Of a stretch of 64,000 nt of DNA, positions 1 to 9,750 are shown in pieces; the first letter of the stretch is position 1, and each line of letters begins with the position of its first letter. Source of the DNA: Deltaproteobacteria bacterium (lineage in GTDB: Bacteria; Desulfobacterota; Desulfarculia; Adiutricales; Adiutricaceae); the NCBI GenBank assembly GCA_031276865.1, contig JAISMF010000071.1, positions 1 through 64,000 on the forward strand. The letters are read 5' to 3'. The translations under genes were made by a program, and so were the position numbers. The notes below the pieces were generated by a model. That model was not told the DNA's origin. It did not search any database and saw nothing but the letters and a program-made list of their open reading frames with translations.

Positions 1-1
1 A

Positions 2-133
2 AACGAGCTGTCGCTTGTTAAGGGGCGATATTTTATATCAGCGACCGAGCTCATCAGGGGTCTCCTTCTTCTTTCCGGCGTCCCGACCTATGAGCGGCCC
101 GAGGCCGCGTCCACTAAAAGCATGATGCTCTAA
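2..133 (+). CDS. C-terminal fragment of an unidentified protein (cut by window edge)
   Basis: An open frame runs from the left edge to a TAA at 131-133, encoding 43 residues that begin NELSLVKGRYFISATEL and end STKSMML. The 5' part lies outside the window. The composition is protein-like (hydrophobic core VKGRYFIS, then a leucine run), but I recognise no family. It may be a real gene end or a chance frame. The following 1.4 kb has no convincing gene, so there is no operon context to help. Confidence 0.35.
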   Translation, partial: NELSLVKGRYFISATELIRGLLLLSGVPTYERPEAASTKSMML

Positions 134-1563
134 AACATGCTCTCAGTCAAGGGGTAAAAGCGGTTTTTTAGCCGCCACGGACGGCGGCCACGGTGAAGAC
201 CCTGGCCGAGTGGAAAAGACGCCCTAAAATTCGTATTTATTTCCACCGGAGCGACCTACGAATAAATCTAGACGTAAAAATTTCCGGCCGTCTATAAGAG
301 GCCGAGCCCCATCCGGCGGCCCACGCGACCGGGGCGGGGAGGGGAGGGACCGATCCGACTCCCTTAAGGACGCCCCGGATCTTTCTCGTCACCCAAAAGC
401 GATCCGGAAAGGCGGCGGTGAAGCCGCCTCCGCCATCCCCCACCATGGTTCCGCATGGGACCGGATCCCTCCGCTCGTCCGAGGCCGCCCAGAAACTGGC
501 GGCAGGGGACGCCCCGGCTAAGGCGCTCGGACGCTTTAAGACGCCTCCGGCCGCGGTTTTCCGCTACGAGCGTCCGCGAGACGACCTCCCTACGGATCCG
601 GCGTCCCTCCCAAACACGGCGGGCCGCGGGCCGCGGAGTTGGTTTCCGTCCGCAAGATGTATACCATATATATTTAAAAATATTATAATTATAGATTATC
701 TTGATTAAGCTTTACTTAAACTCCCTTCGCCTTTATGAGAAACTGGAGTTTAAACGCAATATGCATGGTAATATATGTTATCATATACGTATATTGCGCT
801 TTAAAGGGGCGTTCAACTTCGGGGAAAAACGCGGGAAACTTACCTGGAAATTGCCGGGCGCTTCAAAAAAATAGTTTCTTTTACTAATTGACATCTATAT
901 ATCGGGTTGCGTTGCTTTATAGCGCGGAGGAGGGAGATTTGAAAGTAAGGAGAAGCCCCGACCCCTGGCGAGCGGGCGGCGGGAACCGCCCGCTTCCGGT
1001 GCTTCCGTCTCAGGGATTCGCGGGTCCGGATCTTTTCAAGGCCGGGGCCGCGTTTTACAATTTCGCTGCGACTGTGAAAAGTCACCGCTGCTGTGGGATT
1101 TCGCATCAACGCGCTTTATGGTGGTACATATTTAGGCTTTATCCCATATTTTGCGTCGGGAAATTAGACAATTTTCAAACGCGGATTTTTTGCATTCGCA
1201 TCAATTTTAAAAATTAATTTTTTGTTACATTTTTTAATATATAATATTTTTAATTTATTGTCTTATTAATATGTATGTATTAATTTTTATGTAAAATAGA
1301 TTAAAATATTCTCCCTTCGTCTCAGGGAAAGGGGTGGATCCGCCACCACATATAACGTTAGCTCTTGCTCCGTTCACTAATATATTGTATACTGATGAAG
1401 CGTCCGGCCTTCTTTTTCGGGGCGACTCCGGCCCCGCGGTCGGAGCGCCTAAAACTCCCTCTCCCTGAAAAATCCCCGCGGTTTTTTTTCGCCGATCCCC
1501 TCCGGCGGGTTCGATTCTTTTCCCCGGGGAAAACGCGCCGGAAAAACGCCTCCGGACGGTTCG
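134..1563. other. Gene-poor intergenic region
   Basis: About 1.4 kb without a supportable gene. It alternates GC-rich stretches (134-650, 940-1130) with very AT-rich ones (655-900, 1130-1400). Short frames exist on both strands but their translations are arginine/proline-rich and look like shadows of base composition. An imperfect hairpin with arms around 759-780 and 784-800 sits in the AT-rich part. No promoter or RNA gene could be identified. Confidence 0.6.
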
Positions 1564-1686
1564 GCGACGTTTCCGTAGCGTTATCAATAGCATCTCGGTG
1601 ACATTTCAGTAACGTGAGCGATAACATCTCGGTGACATTTTAGTGACATCTCGGTAACGTCAGGGCGACGTTTCAGCGACGACGTT
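1564..1686. repeat. Degenerate 11-nt tandem repeat (about 11 units)
   Basis: Units can be cut at 1564, 1575, 1586, 1598, 1609, 1620, 1632, 1643, 1654, 1665 and 1676. Nine are 11 nt and two are 12 nt. A typical unit is GTGACATTTCA, with variants such as GTGACATCTCG, GTAACGTCAGG and GCGACGTTTCA. The array ends about 95 nt before the start of the OB/HD gene at 1781. The period is close to one helical turn, so protein binding on one DNA face is possible, but that is inference. Confidence 0.7.
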
Positions 1687-1780
1687 GGAAAAGCTGAAAA
1701 GGCCCGTGAAAAACACCCTGAAGCCCCGAAATAAATAAAAAAACAGATCCGGAACCCCTCCGGAGCGAGGCCGCCAGAAC

Positions 1781-3241
1781 ATGTTCGTGGAAAAGAAGAT
1801 ATTCGTGAAAGACCTAGTCGAGGGCCAGGACGCCACCATCCCCCTCTTCGTCGCCGCCAAAAGCCTCCAGAAGACCAAGGTCGGAGCGCCGTACCTGACC
1901 CTCTCTTTGGCGGATTCCAGCGGTACCATAAGCGGAAAGGTCTGGGACGATCCCTTGGGCATGGACAAAAAACTCGTAAAGGGCCGGGTCTCCATCGTGA
2001 ACGGCCAGGTGGGAAACTTCAATGGCAGGCGGCAGATAAGCGTCAGATCCGCCGCCCTCCTAGACGAGGGCGACTTCGATCCCAATGACTACCAGAGCTT
2101 GAGCGGAAAATCCGAGAAGATTATGCGAGACGAGCTATTCAAGCTCGCCTCCTCCGTGAAAGACCCGGACTTTCGGGCGCTCACCTTGAAGATTTTGAAC
2201 CACGAGAAGCTCGAGCCCTTCTACCGCATGCCCGCGGCCAAATCCTTCCACCACGCCTGCGGGGGCGGGCTTTTGGAGCACACCCTCTCGGTCGCCAGGC
2301 TCGCGGCCTTCTGCGCCGATCACTACGGAGGCGTGGTGAACCGCTCCCTCCTTTTAGCCGGCGCCATCCTCCACGACATCGGAAAGACCTGGGAGTTCAC
2401 CCAGGGACCGGGCACGGACTACACGACCAAGGGCAGGCTCATGGGGCACCTCTGCATGGGCTCCGAGTTCGTATCCGAAACCGCGGCCGGAATCCCCGGC
2501 TTTCCCGCGGAAAAACTCGTTTTGCTGCAGCACCTGCTTTTAAGCCACCACGGGGAGTTCGCCATGGGAACGGCCGTCACTCCGAAGATTTTGGAGGCGG
2601 TTCTCCTCCACCAGCTGGACAACCTGGACGCCAAGCTGAGGGGGATAAGCGATTTCATCCAAAAGGAGACCCAGCCCCAAGGGGACGGGACGCGTCCGGA
2701 GTGGACGGGATTTTTCAAATTGCTGGAGTCCTACTACATGCGCACCCCCCTCCTAGGAGACGAGGGGCCGAAAAGCCTCTACCCGGAGGAGGAGGAACCC
2801 TTGGCCCCGGAAAAAGGCGCTCCCGCCCTTCCCGGGGAGCCTACCCCCTTCGGGGCGCCCGTGGCGGAGCCGGAAACCGATTCCGGCCATCCGGCCCTCG
2901 GGACCCCCCTCGAGGAGCCGCCCCTCCGCCCCGTTCCGGACCCTGGCCCCGCCGCTTCGGGGGCCGCGGCGGAAGGCCCGGCCCCCGCGCTCGGGGAGTT
3001 TGACGCGACCGGGGGGAACCGGGGCTCCGTTGGGCGGCTCGACTCTTCGGGGGCTTTCCCGTTCATGGACGATTCCGGAAAGACCATCGACACCGGGAAG
3101 TCGCCGGACGATTCCCCGCGGGCCAGAAAAAGAGCCGGTGGAGCCGGAGTCGGGGGAGGGGAGGCCGGAAACGCCGGCGGCGCCCGGAGCGGAAACGGCC
3201 AGAAAGAGTCCGCCTTCGGCGCCAAGAAGACCCTCTTCTGA
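1781..3241 (+). CDS. YhaM/CBF1-like 3'-5' exonuclease (OB-fold plus HD domain)
   Basis: Predicted 486-residue protein with an N-terminal OB-type nucleic-acid-binding domain (about 1-95) and an HD phosphohydrolase domain (about 155-310). The HD domain shows the metal ligands H167 (GLLEHTLS), H198-D199 (AILHDIGK), H256-H257 (LSHHGE) and D280/D283 (HQLDNLDAK). YhaM-family enzymes trim RNA or DNA 3' ends in the cytoplasm. After about residue 315 comes a roughly 170-residue tail rich in Pro, Gly, Glu and Ala, absent from ordinary YhaM (about 310 residues) and probably disordered. The stop overlaps the holB start as TGATG, suggesting translational coupling. Family assignment is firm; the substrate is not known. 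Confidence 0.85.
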   Translation: MFVEKKIFVKDLVEGQDATIPLFVAAKSLQKTKVGAPYLTLSLADSSGTISGKVWDDPLGMDKKLVKGRVSIVNGQVGNFNGRRQISVRSAALLDEGDFDPNDYQSLSGKSEKIMRDELFKLASSVKDPDFRALTLKILNHEKLEPFYRMPAAKSFHHACGGGLLEHTLSVARLAAFCADHYGGVVNRSLLLAGAILHDIGKTWEFTQGPGTDYTTKGRLMGHLCMGSEFVSETAAGIPGFPAEKLVLLQHLLLSHHGEFAMGTAVTPKILEAVLLHQLDNLDAKLRGISDFIQKETQPQGDGTRPEWTGFFKLLESYYMRTPLLGDEGPKSLYPEEEEPLAPEKGAPALPGEPTPFGAPVAEPETDSGHPALGTPLEEPPLRPVPDPGPAASGAAAEGPAPALGEFDATGGNRGSVGRLDSSGAFPFMDDSGKTIDTGKSPDDSPRARKRAGGAGVGGGEAGNAGGARSGNGQKESAFGAKKTLF

Positions 3242-4278
3242 TGCCCTGGAGCCTCATAGGGGCCGGGCAGGCCAAGAGATCTTTGGGCGGGATGATTAAA
3301 AGGGGGCGCCTCCCCCACGCCGTCCTCGTAACCGGACCCAAGGGCGGCGGCAAAAAGACTTTCGCCCTGGATCTGGCCCGGGCGGTCAACTGCCAGAATC
3401 CGGATGAGGACGGCTCCCCCTGCGGGGTCTGCCTCTCCTGCCGGAAGATAGAACACGGCAACCATCCCGACGTGAGCGTCTTAAGCCCCAGGGGGAGGGG
3501 GGCCCACATACCCGTGGAGCTCGTTCGCGAGTTGCGGGAGAGCCTCAACTTCGTGCCCTACGAGGGGAACTGCAAAGTGAGCCTCATCCTTTCGGCGGAG
3601 GCCTTGAACACCGACTCCGGCGGCGCCCTCCTTAAAACCTTGGAGGAGCCCGCCCCCCGCACCCTCATCATCCTCACCGCCGTCGCCCCCACCATGATCC
3701 TGGGGACCCTTAGATCCCGCTGCGTGAATCTGAAAATCCCGCCGCTTTCCCGCCTGGATCTTTCGCGCGTCCTCAAAGAGAAGAGGGGGCTTCGGGGGCC
3801 CGCGGCCGCCCTCCTCTCCGGCCTTTCCCGCGGCGCCTTGGGAAGGGCCATGGAGATAGACGTCCATCGGGCCGCCGCCCTCTGGGGAAGCCTGGAGAAG
3901 ATCTTCGGGGAGTCCACCCGGGCCGGACGTCTGCGGGCCGCGGGGGATTTATCCCGGGAGCTCGCGGAGGAGATAAGCCAGACGATAAAGGAGAAGACCG
4001 TGGCCGGAGAGGAGGATCTCTTCGACATAGAGATAGTGGACCTCTTCGAGGCCGCCGTCCGCCTCTGGTTTCGGGACGCCGGAGTTTTAAACGCCACGGC
4101 CGCGCCCGCCCTTTTGGAGGGGCCGCCCCCCGGGGAGTCCATGATCCGCTTCGCCCGGACTATGTCCCCCGCCGCCGCGGCCGCCGCGGAAGAGGCCGTG
4201 ACGCGCCTTTTGGACGTCCTTTCCCGCTTCATCAGGGCGGATTTGGCTTTTCAGGATTTCTGGCTCTCCGTGCTATAA
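3241..4278 (+). CDS. holB: DNA polymerase III delta' subunit
   Basis: A 345-residue AAA+ clamp-loader subunit. It shows a P-loop (GPKGGGKKT, 32-40), a zinc module (C51, C61, C64, C67; CGVCLSC) and the SRC motif that supplies an arginine finger (LRSRC, 157-161). The segment GGALLKTLEEP (127-137) is typical of the delta'/gamma family. It acts in the clamp loader that places the beta clamp on DNA at replication forks. Unlike some delta' proteins, the P-loop lysine and threonine are kept. It is coupled to the upstream YhaM-like gene by a 1-nt overlap. ricT follows after 113 nt, a common neighbourhood for holB. Confidence 0.92.
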   Translation: MPWSLIGAGQAKRSLGGMIKRGRLPHAVLVTGPKGGGKKTFALDLARAVNCQNPDEDGSPCGVCLSCRKIEHGNHPDVSVLSPRGRGAHIPVELVRELRESLNFVPYEGNCKVSLILSAEALNTDSGGALLKTLEEPAPRTLIILTAVAPTMILGTLRSRCVNLKIPPLSRLDLSRVLKEKRGLRGPAAALLSGLSRGALGRAMEIDVHRAAALWGSLEKIFGESTRAGRLRAAGDLSRELAEEISQTIKEKTVAGEEDLFDIEIVDLFEAAVRLWFRDAGVLNATAAPALLEGPPPGESMIRFARTMSPAAAAAAEEAVTRLLDVLSRFIRADLAFQDFWLSVL

Positions 4279-4391
4279 TTTTTCCAGGGGGCGCGTTTAA
4301 GAAAAATCCCGGCGGCGGGGCCCAGGGGAGGTCGCTTTCCTTCCGCGGGCGGACGGAATACGCCCGGCCGGAAACGGAGGCGGATTAACAG

Positions 4392-5513
4392 GTGTCCGAG
4401 CGCGAGACGAAAGAGCCGGAGGAGGGCCTTTCCCCGGGAATCAGATTCGGCGGCCCCGGCGGACTCAGGGCGGCGAGGGACGCCGGGCCGGAAAAGGGCG
4501 CCGGCGCCCCCTGCCGCAAAACGGTGGCCGTGCGTCTCCGTTACGGCGGAAACGTCATGGTCTTCGACTGCGGGGACGCGGATCTGGAGATCGGGGTGTG
4601 GGTGCTGGTGAGGCACAACGACCTCATCCGCGTCGGCATGGTCACCCAGAGTCCCATCCGCTGGGATCCGGAAGGGGCTTCCGGCCGCGTTCATCTTCCC
4701 GGGGATCGGGAGTTTTTGCGGGTGGCCACCATAGACGATCTCGCCCGTCAGGCCGAAAACCAGCTTTTAGAGCGCGAAGAGTTCGAGTTTTGCCGCTCCC
4801 GGGCGAAGAAGCTGGGCCTCCCCATGAAGCTCGTCACCGTGGAGATAACCTTCGACAACTACAAATCCATCTTCTACTACACCTCCGACGAGAGGGTGGA
4901 CTTCCGGCAGCTGGTGAAGGATCTGGTGCGCAGGTTGCGCACCAGAGTCGAGATGCGTCAGATAAGCATGCGCCACGAGGCCATGATGCTGGGGGGCGTG
5001 GGCACGTGCGGAAGGCAGCTGTGCTGCTCAGGCTTTTTGAAAAACTTCAATCCCGTCTCCGTGCGCATGGCCAAGGAGCAGCGCCTTTCCATAAACACGA
5101 CCAAGATCTCCGGCCTTTGCGGAAGACTCATGTGCTGCCTGGCCTTTGAAAATCCTCCCGTCGGAGGCGGCCAGCGGGGCGCCCAGGGGCGGAGCGGATC
5201 CATCCAGGCTTTCAAAGGCGGCGAGTCCAAAGACGGGGGGAAGATTGTCGCGAAAAAACGCGCTTCGAAAGAGGGGCGCCGCTCCGGTTCCCCCGCGCCT
5301 TTGAAAGAAGAGACTCCCGCCGAAAACGGCCAGGCGGATGATGATGTGGAGGAGGGCCGTGAAAAGGCGTCTCCGAATCGTTGCCGTGAGAACCGTCGGC
5401 CCCGGCCCCGTGTATCAGATCCTGAAGTTTTGTCGGAATACGTTGAAACCGGTCTGAGCGAGACCTTCGGGCCGGACGGGGAGGCGGAGGAAACCGAAGA
5501 TTCGGGCGGATGA
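4392..5513 (+). CDS. ricT: RicT/YaaT-type PSP1 domain protein
   Basis: A 373-residue protein with a PSP1 C-terminal domain. Two conserved cysteine clusters are visible: C206, C211, C212 (GTCGRQLCCSGF) and C243, C248, C249 (GLCGRLMCCLAF). In Bacillus, RicT joins RicA and RicF in an iron-sulfur complex that supports RNase Y maturation and development; here only the family is shown. The start is GTG at 4392, with GGAGG at 4376-4380 upstream. The first 40 residues and the last 110 (charged, Lys/Glu/Arg-rich) are low-complexity extensions. It lies just after holB, as in many genomes. Confidence 0.87.
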   Translation: MSERETKEPEEGLSPGIRFGGPGGLRAARDAGPEKGAGAPCRKTVAVRLRYGGNVMVFDCGDADLEIGVWVLVRHNDLIRVGMVTQSPIRWDPEGASGRVHLPGDREFLRVATIDDLARQAENQLLEREEFEFCRSRAKKLGLPMKLVTVEITFDNYKSIFYYTSDERVDFRQLVKDLVRRLRTRVEMRQISMRHEAMMLGGVGTCGRQLCCSGFLKNFNPVSVRMAKEQRLSINTTKISGLCGRLMCCLAFENPPVGGGQRGAQGRSGSIQAFKGGESKDGGKIVAKKRASKEGRRSGSPAPLKEETPAENGQADDDVEEGREKASPNRCRENRRPRPRVSDPEVLSEYVETGLSETFGPDGEAEETEDSGG

Positions 5514-6221
5514 CTTACAGGTAGTCGCGGCCGGATAAAAAAAATCGCGTTTAGCGCGTATTTTGAAATTTTCAGGGTTTTAAGTCGAGCGAGGTTCCGC
5601 AAAGCGTTTTTTTTATCCTTTATATCGATTCACGGCGCGTAAGCGGAAACGCGGTAACTGGAGCTTGATTTATGCGGTAATTATATGAGGGTTATTTGAT
5701 TTTAGAGAAAACGGATGGAAGAAGAGGCTTGAAACTTTTTCTGCTTTGATGGAAAAATCTCTATGGATGGTGAAAAAACGCATGTTATCGATTTTTGATG
5801 TTTGCGCGCCCCCCTGGTCAATTTTAGGTATGTAAGACATGATGCCTGATAAGTTATATATTCAGTATAATGGATCAATATACAGTATACCACTCAGCCT
5901 ATTTTTTTCTATAAAAACCCTCCGGGGCTTTCATGCGGCGGGGTGAATACCCTCATCGCTTTTCATGAGAGTTTTATTTTTGTTTTTTCACACATTCTTC
6001 ATTTTTAAACTTAAATGAATGCGATTAAGCGTTTTTTATAAATTTTGCTGAGGGAATATAACTCAAAGATTCACAGATACCTGCGTGATATATTATTATG
6101 AATATTTAATATGATTATGATGAATAATTATTAAAAAATTTAATAAAACATATGAAAAAGTTATAACCATATTTTATTTAGTTTTATTTATTCGCATGCT
6201 AAGGAGAGAGCCTAGAAACAT
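5514..6221. other. AT-rich intergenic region before the ATPase pseudogene
   Basis: About 700 bp with no supportable gene. GC content drops sharply after about 5900. Directly before 6222 there is a good Shine-Dalgarno (AAGGAG, 6201-6206), showing that the downstream ATPase start was once functional. Confidence 0.6.
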
Positions 6222-7827
6222 ATGATTAATCGATCTTTAAAGAAGTTCAATGTCACAGGTCCATGCGTGCCAGGTGAACACTATATGCTACCGGCATTGT
6301 CGCGTATACCTGAAATTGATGAAATGATTAATGGAAAATATTATTTCATCGTTCATGCTCCGCGTCGGAGTGGCAAGACAACGTGCTTGAAACTTATAAC
6401 TTAAAAAATAAATTCCGAAGGAAAATATTACGCTATTAATTGTTCTCTCGCGGCATTACGTTCGACATCGAATAAAAATGACGCAATGACAAAAATTGTT
6501 TCTTTAATAAACCAGTCTGTGGAGTCATCAACTGTTAGCGCGATACGAGATAAGGCTGACGGATATAATTCTTTGCCAGGTATGACGGACCCTGTTCGTA
6601 AGGTTAGAAAAATTCTTCATAAGTTGAGTGAAGATTTAGACAAAGAACTTATAGTTTTTTTTGACGAGGCGGATTGTCTGTCAGGAGATGGTCTGATACC
6701 TTTTTTGGCCCAGATCTAAGGACGGGTACATTTATCGTGATCTGCTTGGAAATGAGTTTCCTAGATCTATTGCTTTGGTCGGGATGAGAGACATTAGGGA
6801 CTACCAAGTTAATGGGCATTCTGGCGCGCGTTCAACAGACTCACTTGCCAGTCCTTTTAACGTCAAAAAAAATGCTTTAACATTATCAAGTTTCACTATA
6901 GATGAAATAAGAGTTCTTTATAGTCAGCACACTGAAGAAAGCGGTCAGATTTTTGAAAATGACGCGGTTGAAAGGGCTTGGTACTGGTCTGAAGGTCAAC
7001 CATGGTTGGTCAACGCGTTGGCTTTTGAAGTTGTGGTTAATATTCTGAAAAACGACTTCCAAAAAAATGTTACCGCTCAATTAATAGATGACGCCGCGGA
7101 GAGGCTGATAAAGAATAGAGATACGCGTATAGAATCTCTTTTGGAGCGTCTTAAGGAGCCAAGAGTCGCCAGAGTGATGGACTCTGTCTTCGCTTCGTCT
7201 ATAAATTATATACCATCTAATGATGATGATCGCAGATATTGTTTAGATCTAGGTTTGGTTAAACTTAATGAAAAATTTGAACTTCGTCCCGCTAACGCCA
7301 TTTATAGAGAAGTTATGGGTAGGGTTATAACAGATGAAATACAGGAGGTGCTGCTAAAAACTATTCCGGAATTTAATTGGACTGATGGTAAATCAATTTA
7401 TATGAATGAAATTTTAAGGGAATTTCAGAAATTTTGGAGAAAGGGAGCATTATCGTTTCCAAAGCACAAACAAAATTTTATAGCTTCTTTGTATGATGAG
7501 GCCTTGTATTCTTTTATTCTTGAAGCTTTTCTCCAGCGATTGCTGAACAGCAAATCGGTAGTCTCACGTCAATTCGCCGAGGGGCGCGGAGCTTTTGACA
7601 TTGGAATAATTTTTCAAAAAAGGGAATACATAATAGAAGTTAAACTTAAAGACCATCAAACAGAGGATTCGAGTCTTGAACAATTATACGGTTATCTTGA
7701 CACTAACGGCGAAAATGAAGGATGGTTGATTATATTTGATCGAAGCCTTGACAGAAAATGGGAAGATAAAATTTATTGGAACACGGTAAAATATAATGAA
7801 AAAATAATTCATGTGGTAGGATGCTGA
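6222..7827 (+). pseudogene. Decayed AAA ATPase with C-terminal PD-(D/E)XK-like domain
   Basis: A broken homolog of the gene at 51159-52797. The frame opens at ATG 6222 (MINRSLKKFNVTGPC) and includes the P-loop PRRSGKTT. It hits TAA at 6402-6404, where the homolog has glutamine (a CAA to TAA change would explain it). The same frame continues with alignable sequence (KYYAINCSLAALR, then FFDEAD as Walker B) to about 6713. A frameshift there moves the reading to the frame ending at 7827. The C-terminal part keeps the nuclease-like residues (FDIGI, then EVKLKD) and ends HVVGC, matching HIVGC of the homolog. Base composition is AT-rich, unlike the core genes. Confidence 0.85.
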
Positions 7828-8022
7828 TTACCTCTGAAAACATGTTAATTTGAGCTTTCATGTTGTTAAGCGAACTATGAGTGTTGGGCCGTATGAGACT
7901 GATATATTTTATTTGATTCGTAAATATGGATGAATGCTATAAACATCTTTTATTTTTATAGAAATCATATAAAAATCTTTAAAAATATTTGCCGCGAGTT
8001 TTTTAGTCAACTTGTATTAAAA

Positions 8023-8113
8023 TATTACTCCAACGGATAAAAGTTAGAACGAAAAATGAAGTGGTTTATATCAACTTATCGTTCTTTTCTAGTATTTAAC
8101 CACCGAAGTAATA
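8023..8113. repeat. Dispersed inverted-repeat element, copy 1
   Basis: A 91-nt element beginning TATTACTCCAACGGATAAAA and ending ATTTAACCACCGAAGTAATA; the two ends are imperfect inverted complements. Inner GAACGA and TCGTTC segments can also pair. Related copies lie at 37165, 52847, 53069 and 62472. It starts 196 nt after the stop of the ATPase pseudogene and ends next to the promoter of the DUF1703 remnant. Confidence 0.7.
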
Positions 8114-8119
8114 ATTTTA

Positions 8120-8148
8120 TTGACACAAAGACAGTGTTATATTAAAAT
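8120..8148 (+). promoter_or_regulatory. Sigma-70-type promoter for the DUF1703 remnant
   Basis: TTGACA at 8120-8125, a 17-nt spacer, and TAAAAT at 8143-8148, followed by a ribosome-binding site and ATG at 8180. The match to the consensus is strong, although the gene it served is broken. Confidence 0.65.
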
Positions 8149-8179
8149 TGTAAAGAATTACGCGGAAGAGGAAATCAAT

Positions 8180-8563
8180 ATGGAAAACGCTTCTCTTCCC
8201 GCTGTCGGCCTGCGCACTTTTGAAGATGTTTTAAGTAGAAACGCCATATATGTGGACAAGACGGATATCCTGTCAAGATTAATCGCCTCTCCGACAAAAA
8301 CCTGGTTTCTAGCCCGTCCCTGACGTTTCGGTAAATCTTTGACCGCATCCACGCTCGAGGCGATATTTTCCGGGAAGAAAGATCTTTTCAAAATCTCGCA
8401 ATCGAATGCGGGTTCGATGAGAAAAAATTTTCCCCCCGTCCTGTCATTCGTATGTATATGAGTATGATTGATACAACTAAAGGGCGTGGAAGAATTCGAA
8501 AAATCTATGAAGGCGGTCGCAATTTTAAAGGCCGAATTTTTGGGCTTTTCCGCCTATTTCTAA
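8180..8563 (+). pseudogene. Truncated DUF1703-type AAA ATPase (PF09820-like)
   Basis: From ATG 8180 the product begins MENASLPAVGLRTFEDVLSR, then AIYVDKTDILSRL, the hallmark N-terminus of DUF1703 ATPases (compare VYVDKTDFLYKIL in the intact gene at 37321-39063). The expected RPRRFGKSL P-loop is interrupted: after LARP comes TGA (8321-8323) where CGA for arginine is expected, then RFGKSLTAS resumes. A later frameshift near 8440 leads to VEEFEKSMKAVAI and a final stop at 8561-8563. The remaining three quarters of the gene are gone; the break lies exactly where the convergent glycerate kinase gene ends. Confidence 0.75.
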
Positions 8564-9702
8564 ACGTCGGCCTTGATGGAGAGGAGTTTCCCCAGACGCC
8601 AGGCGGCGTCCTCCAGAATGGAGCTCGCGTCCTTCAGGGCCTGGGGGAAGGTCATGGGGTAGGGCTGCATGCTTAAAACGCCGTCCATGCCGTTTTCGTA
8701 GAGCTTCTGGTAGCCGTGCTCCAGGGATCCGGCGATGAGCACGGTGGGTATCCCCATGAGCCTCCCTTGCTGGGCCACGCCCAGGGGGGCCTTTCCCCAC
8801 CAGACCGTCTCGGCGTCCGTCTGCCCCTCGCCGGTGATGAGAAGCGAGGCCCCCTTGGCCTTCCGGGCGAAGTTTCCGTAGGTGAGCACCACCTCCACCC
8901 CTTTTCTGAAGACGGCGTTGGTGAAGAGCATGAGGGCGGCCCCCACCCCGCCGGCGGCTCCGGCGCCCTCCTGGTCGCTCACGTTCCGGCCGGTGGCCTC
9001 CATGGCCACTTTGTGGAAGTGGGCCAGGGCCTCGTCCAGCTGGGGCATGAGGAGGTTGGTCACCCCCTTTTTAGGCCCGAAGATCCGGGTGGTGCCCTTG
9101 GGACCCAAAAGGGGGTTTTTCACGGCGCAGGCGACTATTATCTCCACCTCTTTGAGTCTGGGGTTGAGGCCGGAGGAGTCGATGCGGGCGAGCTCTTTGA
9201 GGCCCAGGGCCCCCGGCTCCACGCTCTCGCCGTTGGCTTTCAAAAGCCTCATCCCCAACGCGGCGAGCATCCCGGCGCCGGCGTCGTTGGTGGCGCTGCC
9301 CCCCAGGCCCAGGATCAGGGTCTTTATGCCCCGGTTCAAGGCGTCGTTTATCTGCTCCCCGAAGCCGTGGGTGGAGGCCCGGGAGGGGTTCAGATCCTGG
9401 GGCGCCAGGTTTTGCAGGCCGCAGGCGGCGGATATCTCCACCACCGCCGTCTCCCCGTCGCCCATGATCCCCCAGGAAGCGGTCTTTCCCCGGCCCAAGG
9501 GGTCGCTCACCTGGTCTTGGAGGCTTTCGCCCCCGGTGAGGTAGACCAGGGCCTCCACCGTGCCCACGCCCCCGTCGGAGACGGGGAAGATCTCGTAGTC
9601 GCAGCTTGGCCAGACGTTCACCAGCCCTCTTTTGATGGCTCTCGCGGCCTGCAGGTTGGTCAAACTTTCTTTGAAGGAGTCCGGGGCGATGACGATTTTC
9701 AT
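8560..9702 (-). CDS. glxK: Glycerate 2-kinase (GarK/GlxK family)
   Basis: A 380-residue cytoplasmic kinase of the glycerate kinase type I family. Characteristic segments are MKIVIAPDSFKESL at the N-terminus, FPVSDGGVGT near residue 40, and GLGGSATNDAGAGM near 140. It phosphorylates D-glycerate, in this family to 2-phosphoglycerate, feeding lower glycolysis. The upstream neighbour on the same strand, 48 nt away, is a D-2-hydroxyacid dehydrogenase that could supply glycerate from hydroxypyruvate, so the pair likely forms a serine or glyoxylate salvage cassette. Its 3' end touches a truncated ATPase pseudogene. Garlic naming (garK versus glxK) cannot be settled from sequence. Confidence 0.9.
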   Translation of the reverse strand: MKIVIAPDSFKESLTNLQAARAIKRGLVNVWPSCDYEIFPVSDGGVGTVEALVYLTGGESLQDQVSDPLGRGKTASWGIMGDGETAVVEISAACGLQNLAPQDLNPSRASTHGFGEQINDALNRGIKTLILGLGGSATNDAGAGMLAALGMRLLKANGESVEPGALGLKELARIDSSGLNPRLKEVEIIVACAVKNPLLGPKGTTRIFGPKKGVTNLLMPQLDEALAHFHKVAMEATGRNVSDQEGAGAAGGVGAALMLFTNAVFRKGVEVVLTYGNFARKAKGASLLITGEGQTDAETVWWGKAPLGVAQQGRLMGIPTVLIAGSLEHGYQKLYENGMDGVLSMQPYPMTFPQALKDASSILEDAAWRLGKLLSIKADV

Positions 9703-9750
9703 GGTGCGCTACCTAAAAGAAGGGCGAAAGGCGGCCGGGCGGAGGTGTTT

